Positions 61,839 through 64,000 of a stretch of DNA of 64,000 bases are shown here, in pieces. The stretch lies in NCBI RefSeq assembly GCF_001541345.2, contig NZ_LMVL02000004.1, positions 124,001 through 188,000 on the forward strand, given 5' to 3'. The stretch comes from Gillisella vitis. GTDB lineage: Bacteria > Pseudomonadota > Alphaproteobacteria > Rhizobiales > Rhizobiaceae. Made by a program: the position numbers and the translations under genes. Below the pieces are notes generated by a model. That model worked only from the letters and a program-made list of their open reading frames with translations. It did no database searches and was not told where the DNA came from. The number at the start of each line of letters is the position of its first letter. Position 1 is the first letter of the stretch.

Positions 61839-63410
61839 ATGCGAGACCATCTGATTGCGGTGGATGTCGGCACTGGCAGCGCGCGCGCCGGTGTTGTGAC
61901 ACGCACCGGTCGCTTGCTGGCCCGGCGCGAACATCCGATCCTGCTTTCACGCCCAAGCGATGAACGCGGTGAACACAATTCTGAGGATATCTGGGAGGCC
62001 TGCTGCATCGCGGTCAAGGCAGCCCTTGCCGAGGCCGGTATCACCCCCGAAGCCATTGCAGGCATTGGTTTCGACGCCACCTGCTCGCTGGTGTTGCGCG
62101 ACGGCAGCGGTCAGCCGCTGTGCCTGAATGGGGAAGACGGTTTCGACACTATTTCCTGGCTAGATCACCGGGCCACTACTGAGGCCGAAGAATGCGGACA
62201 TCTCGACCATCCGGTGCTGCACCACAATGGCCAGGTGATATCGCCGGAAGCGGAAATCCCCAAGCTGATGTGGCTGAAGCGTCATCGCCCGGATCTCTGG
62301 CAAAGGCTCGGCTCCGCCTTCGACCTCGCTGATTTCCTCACCTGGAAGGCAACGGGCAGCCCGGCGCGGTCGCTCTGCACCCTGACATCGAAATGGACGT
62401 TTTTCGGCCACAGCAAACCCGGCTGGCAGCAGGATTTTCTGGACCGCGTCGGGCTGGATGACCTGGTGGCTCGCGCAGGTTTGCCGCAAGAGGCGGTCGC
62501 GGTCGGCAAAAGTGTCGGTGCGCTCAGCACGAAAGCCGCGGACGCACTGGGGCTTATGGCCGGCATTCCCGTTGCCGCAGGCATGGTCGATGCCTATGCA
62601 GGCGCGCTTGGCGTGCTGGGATCGACGGATCTCTCCGACCCTGACCTCAACCATGTCGCGATGATCGGTGGCACGTCCAGCTGCCTGATTGCGCTCAGGC
62701 CCCAGCCCTTTTACGGTTTCAGCCTCTGGGGGCCTTATTTCGGGGCGATTTTCCCCGATCTCTGGCTGGTGGAGGCTGGACAATCGGCCACCGGCGCGCT
62801 TCTCAACCATATTGTGCGCAGCCATGTGGAAGGCGGCGAGCCGAGCATCGACAACCATCGCCGCATCATATCCCGGATCGCTGCATTGCGCACTGAGGAA
62901 GGCGCGTCTTTCGGCCAGAAAATCAACGTCCTGCCGGATTTTCACGGCAACCGTTCGCCCTTTGCCGATCCCAACCTGACAGGAACCATCTCCGGCCTGA
63001 CGCTGGATGCCTCGTTTGACGGCCTCTGCCGTCTTTATTGGCGGGCATGCGTCGGTATCGTGCTTGGCCTGCGCCAGATCGTCGAGACGCTCAGCAAGGA
63101 CGGCATAGGCCCGTTGCGCCTTCATCTGACCGGCGGTCACGTCAAAAACCCTCTTCTGGTCGAGCTTTACGCCGAAGCAACCGGCTGCGAACTGGTGGTG
63201 GCCGACAACACCGATGCCGTGCTGATTGGCACCGCCATCAATGCCGCCAGCGCCGCCGGGCTTTATCCCGGCCTTGCTGAGGCAGGCGCGGCGATGGCTG
63301 AACCAGGGCGGCTTGTGGTGCCGAAACCGGATATGAAAGAGATTTACGACCGCGACTATGCGCGCTTTCTCGCCATGCAACGGCACCGGGCCGAGCTGGA
63401 CGCGATCTGA
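61839..63410 (+). CDS. FGGY-family carbohydrate kinase (ribulokinase-like)
   Basis: 523 residues. N-terminal ATPase-fold motif IAVDVGTGSARAGVVTRTGR, central DATCSLVLRDGSGQP, ISWLDHRATTEAEEC, and C-terminal LTGGHVKNPLLVELYAEATG with NTDAVLIGTAINAA. The closest group is D-ribulokinase (FGGY, YDR109C-like) rather than xylulokinase. It would phosphorylate the ketose made by a polyol dehydrogenase. Last gene of the operon. Confidence 0.88.
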   Translation: MRDHLIAVDVGTGSARAGVVTRTGRLLARREHPILLSRPSDERGEHNSEDIWEACCIAVKAALAEAGITPEAIAGIGFDATCSLVLRDGSGQPLCLNGEDGFDTISWLDHRATTEAEECGHLDHPVLHHNGQVISPEAEIPKLMWLKRHRPDLWQRLGSAFDLADFLTWKATGSPARSLCTLTSKWTFFGHSKPGWQQDFLDRVGLDDLVARAGLPQEAVAVGKSVGALSTKAADALGLMAGIPVAAGMVDAYAGALGVLGSTDLSDPDLNHVAMIGGTSSCLIALRPQPFYGFSLWGPYFGAIFPDLWLVEAGQSATGALLNHIVRSHVEGGEPSIDNHRRIISRIAALRTEEGASFGQKINVLPDFHGNRSPFADPNLTGTISGLTLDASFDGLCRLYWRACVGIVLGLRQIVETLSKDGIGPLRLHLTGGHVKNPLLVELYAEATGCELVVADNTDAVLIGTAINAASAAGLYPGLAEAGAAMAEPGRLVVPKPDMKEIYDRDYARFLAMQRHRAELDAI

Positions 63411-63622
63411 GCGGCAAAAGCCCCACCATAACGGACATGAAAACACCGGTCTTGATTGCGCGGCCAATTGTTTCTATATCGGGCGGGAATTGGCTGATAG
63501 AGTGATAGGCCAAGCTGCATCGTGCAAGCTGCATTGTGAATGACCCGCTTCTTCCTGCCCATGGCGTTGCTCAAGGCCCGCCCGCAGCAGCCGAGAACGG
63601 TCCTTTCGCAGACATTTGAGAA

Positions 63623-64000
63623 ATGACGCGCCCCGTGAATACGCTGGATTTTGACAAGAGACCGGAAGATACCCGCGTTGTCGTCGCCATGTCAGGCGGC
63701 GTCGACAGTTCTGTGGTGGCCGGAGTGTTGAAACGCGAAGGCTATGACGTGCTGGGCATTACCCTACAGCTTTACGATCATGGCGCCGCCGTGCATCGGG
63801 CCGGGTCGTGTTGCGCCGGTCAGGATATCGATGATGCGCGCCGGGTCTGCGAGACGCTGGGCATTCCCCACTATGTGCTGGATTACGAACAGCGCTTTCG
63901 CGACACGGTGATCAATCCGTTCATGGACAGCTATATCGCCGGTGAAACGCCGATCCCCTGCGTGGCCTGTAACCAGACGGTCAAATTCGCCGATCTCCTG
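63623..64000 (+). CDS. mnmA: tRNA 2-thiouridylase MnmA (C-terminal part missing)
   Basis: 126 codons visible from ATG 63623 to the window edge. The PP-loop [13 protein letters not shown] (about residues 22-34), then [14 protein letters not shown], and the first catalytic-site Cys in [13 protein letters not shown]. It activates uridine 34 of tRNA-Lys/Glu/Gln for thiolation with sulfur from IscS/Tus relay. The ATG has only a weak GAG upstream; GTG 63634 is out of frame. Truncation is the window cut. Confidence 0.94.
   Translation, partial: MTRPVNTLDFDKRPEDTRVVVAMSGGVDSSVVAGVLKREGYDVLGITLQLYDHGAAVHRAGSCCAGQDIDDARRVCETLGIPHYVLDYEQRFRDTVINPFMDSYIAGETPIPCVACNQTVKFADLL

Noticed and set aside
62160-63467. 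435-codon reverse frame across the FGGY kinase
   Set aside because: Shadow of a well-supported kinase gene in the polyol operon.

Overview
The window looks like a stretch of main chromosome from a member of the Rhizobiaceae (Agrobacterium/Allorhizobium/Rhizobium group). The reasons are: alphaproteobacterial cell-cycle genes (ctrA, chpT, sciP) with CtrA boxes and a GANTC-rich ctrA promoter; a liv/bra operon in the rhizobial order; a smoEFGK-smoS-mtlK polyol operon; an ExoY-type sugar transferase; and short palindromic intergenic repeats of the kind common in rhizobia. Species cannot be fixed from sequence reading alone. Both edges cut genes (minC at the left, mnmA at the right).

Layout. 1-743 minC (partial), with a perfect CtrA box in its promoter. 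972-6531, reverse strand: branched-chain amino acid ABC operon livH-livM-livG-livF, a small DUF6867-type membrane gene, then livK. 6794-8944: TetR repressor and divergent Bcr/CflA-type drug efflux pump, with two perfect operator palindromes between them. 9423-13143: APS kinase, CysQ, a DUF2793 protein with a C1q/TNF-like C-terminus, and an ExoY-like sugar transferase with a perfect upstream CtrA box. 13696-18625: cell-cycle block of sciP, fliJ, ctrA, a degenerate single-domain response regulator, chpT and the envelope-integrity gene eipA. 18802-27840: housekeeping and accessory genes (coiled-coil membrane protein, TrmH-type methyltransferase, RluD-type pseudouridine synthase, DAO-family oxidoreductase, rpoH with its own sigma-32-type promoter, ArsB-like pump, MFS pump). 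27962-31467: a large Pro/Glu-rich membrane protein and purA. 31845-33527: EamA exporter and metallophosphoesterase.

33832-41496 holds creatininase, LysR regulator, NMT1-type ABC transporter, cytosine-deaminase-like amidohydrolase and FAD-linked oxidase, together a probable uptake and breakdown system for an unidentified N-heterocycle. 41725-47284 has a flavodoxin-fold reductase, two small secreted proteins, an aldehyde dehydrogenase-RidA pair, ung and an HpcH aldolase. A SorC-type regulator (47431-48384) is followed by a reverse-strand cassette (48344-53586) of a chitin-synthase-like glycosyltransferase, a DUF1501 protein and a DUF1800 protein, preceded by an extremely AT-rich promoter. 54182-63410 is the polyol operon: smoE, smoF, smoG, smoK, smoS, mtlK, a HAD phosphatase and an FGGY kinase, with palindromic repeats at three junctions. 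mnmA begins at 63623.

The two most notable themes are (i) a local CtrA regulon in which ctrA, its phosphotransferase chpT, its inhibitor sciP and several likely targets lie within 18 kb, and (ii) the chitin-synthase-like/DUF1501/DUF1800 cassette, which I do not recognise as a described system. All functional calls rest on reading translated sequence and motifs; no database search was run.
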